Below, one piece after another: positions 13,110 through 13,764 of a stretch of 13,764 bases of DNA. The stretch is taken from positions 1-13,764 of the forward strand of contig CASECL010000178.1 of the NCBI GenBank assembly GCA_949286445.1. The letters run 5' to 3'. The stretch is from an uncultured bacterium. GTDB lineage: Bacteria; Verrucomicrobiota; Lentisphaeria; Victivallales; Victivallaceae. The position numbers were made by a program, and so were the translations under genes. The notes under the pieces were generated by a model that was not told the origin of the DNA, did not search any database, and saw nothing but the letters and a program-made list of their open reading frames with translations. Each line of letters begins with the position of its first letter. The stretch's first letter is position 1.

Positions 13110-13764
13110 ATGTTCGAAAATTTGAGTGACAAACTCCACGGAGTTCTGCGTAAACTCCGGGGACAGAGTTCGTTGACCCGGGAGAACATCGCCGAAGCCA
13201 TGGAGGAAATACGCCTCGCTCTCCTTGACGCCGATGTCAATGTGCAGGTGGCTGACGATTTTGTACGGGAACTCGGCGAAAAATGCGTCGGCGAAAGTGT
13301 GCTGAAAAGCGTTACCCCCGCTCAGCAGGTGGTCAAATTCGTCAATGACCAGTTGACCGAACTCCTCGGCGGCGGGGCTTCAGAACTCCAGCTGGATAAA
13401 AAAATCAATGTCATCATGCTGGTAGGTCTGCACGGCAGCGGAAAAACCACCACCGCAGGAAAACTGGCTAAGTACCTGAAAGAAAAAAAGAAACGCAATG
13501 TACTGCTGGTAGCCGGAGACGTTTACCGTCCCGCCGCTATCGATCAGCTGGAATTTCTCGGACGGCAAATTGAAGTACCGGTTCACGTCGAACGCACCAG
13601 CGTCAACGTGCCGGCAATTGCCGCCAATGCGATAAGTGAAGCATCTTTGCATGGCATTGATACGGTGATTATCGATACCGCCGGAAGACTGCAAATCGAT
13701 GACTCCATGGTTCAGGAACTCGTCCGCATCCGGCAGTCCGCCGCCGCGGATGAAGTGTTGCTGG
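13110..13764 (+). CDS. ffh: Signal recognition particle protein Ffh (5' part, runs off window)
   Basis: Ffh is the SRP54 GTPase that binds 4.5S RNA and signal sequences and delivers nascent membrane proteins to FtsY. The first 218 residues are in the window, about half of the usual 450. The N domain begins MFENLSDKLHGVLRKLRG and contains LTRENIAEAMEEIRLALLDADVN (22-44). The G domain has the P-loop GLHGSGKTTT (106-115), DVYRPAAIDQL (137-147) and DTAGRL (189-194). Most Ffh proteins have Gln where this P-loop has His108. AGGA at 13099-13102 lies 7 nt before the ATG. The C-terminal M domain, which would hold the RNA-binding helices, is outside the window. The gene has its own promoter. Confidence 0.97.
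   Translation, partial: MFENLSDKLHGVLRKLRGQSSLTRENIAEAMEEIRLALLDADVNVQVADDFVRELGEKCVGESVLKSVTPAQQVVKFVNDQLTELLGGGASELQLDKKINVIMLVGLHGSGKTTTAGKLAKYLKEKKKRNVLLVAGDVYRPAAIDQLEFLGRQIEVPVHVERTSVNVPAIAANAISEASLHGIDTVIIDTAGRLQIDDSMVQELVRIRQSAAADEVLL

Overview
This window is mostly a core housekeeping locus. It starts inside rpoC (RNA polymerase beta-prime) and ends inside ffh (the signal recognition particle GTPase). Between them lie a fused 'str' plus partial 'S10' ribosomal protein cluster (rpsL-rpsG-fusA-rpsJ-rplC-rplD-rplW-rplB-rpsS), a gene-poor stretch, a small secreted repeat protein of unknown function, rnhA and a LacI-family regulator. All confident genes are on the + strand.

Organism: a Gram-negative-type bacterium, most likely of the PVC superphylum and possibly Lentisphaerota. 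The beta-prime trigger loop carries an SI3-type insertion. fusA is followed directly by rpsJ with no tuf gene, as in Chlamydiae and Bacteroidota. Strong Shine-Dalgarno sequences and ordinary sigma-70 promoters (TTGNNN, 17 bp, TATATT) argue against Bacteroidota. LacI regulators are abundant in Lentisphaerota. This placement is inference; a 16S or rpoC tree would settle it.

Layout. 1-3575: 3' part of rpoC and its terminator. 3597-9973: one apparent transcription unit of about 6.4 kb, from a good promoter through nine translation genes to a strong terminator right after rpsS. Gaps inside it are 19 nt or less, except for a 171-nt structured leader between rpsJ and rplC. The usual continuation (rplV, rpsC, rplP and so on) is absent. 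9974-10642: a noncoding AT-rich stretch with several inverted repeats that resemble terminators or small RNAs. 10643-11120: a promoter and a signal-peptide protein made of six exact 20-residue repeats. 11121-11525: an intergenic region with a 12-bp palindrome, a long stem followed by a T tract, and a weak minus-strand small ORF. 11456-12981: promoter, rnhA and a LacI-type repressor gene, probably cotranscribed. 13034-13764: promoter and the 5' part of ffh.

Functionally, the cluster supplies transcription (RpoC), 30S proteins S12, S7, S10 and S19, 50S proteins L3, L4, L23 and L2, elongation factor G, and the protein-targeting GTPase Ffh. No mobile element, CRISPR array, tRNA or rRNA was seen. 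No defence or biosynthetic system is evident. The least explained parts are the rplC leader, the break after rpsS, the repeat protein, and the structured elements around it.
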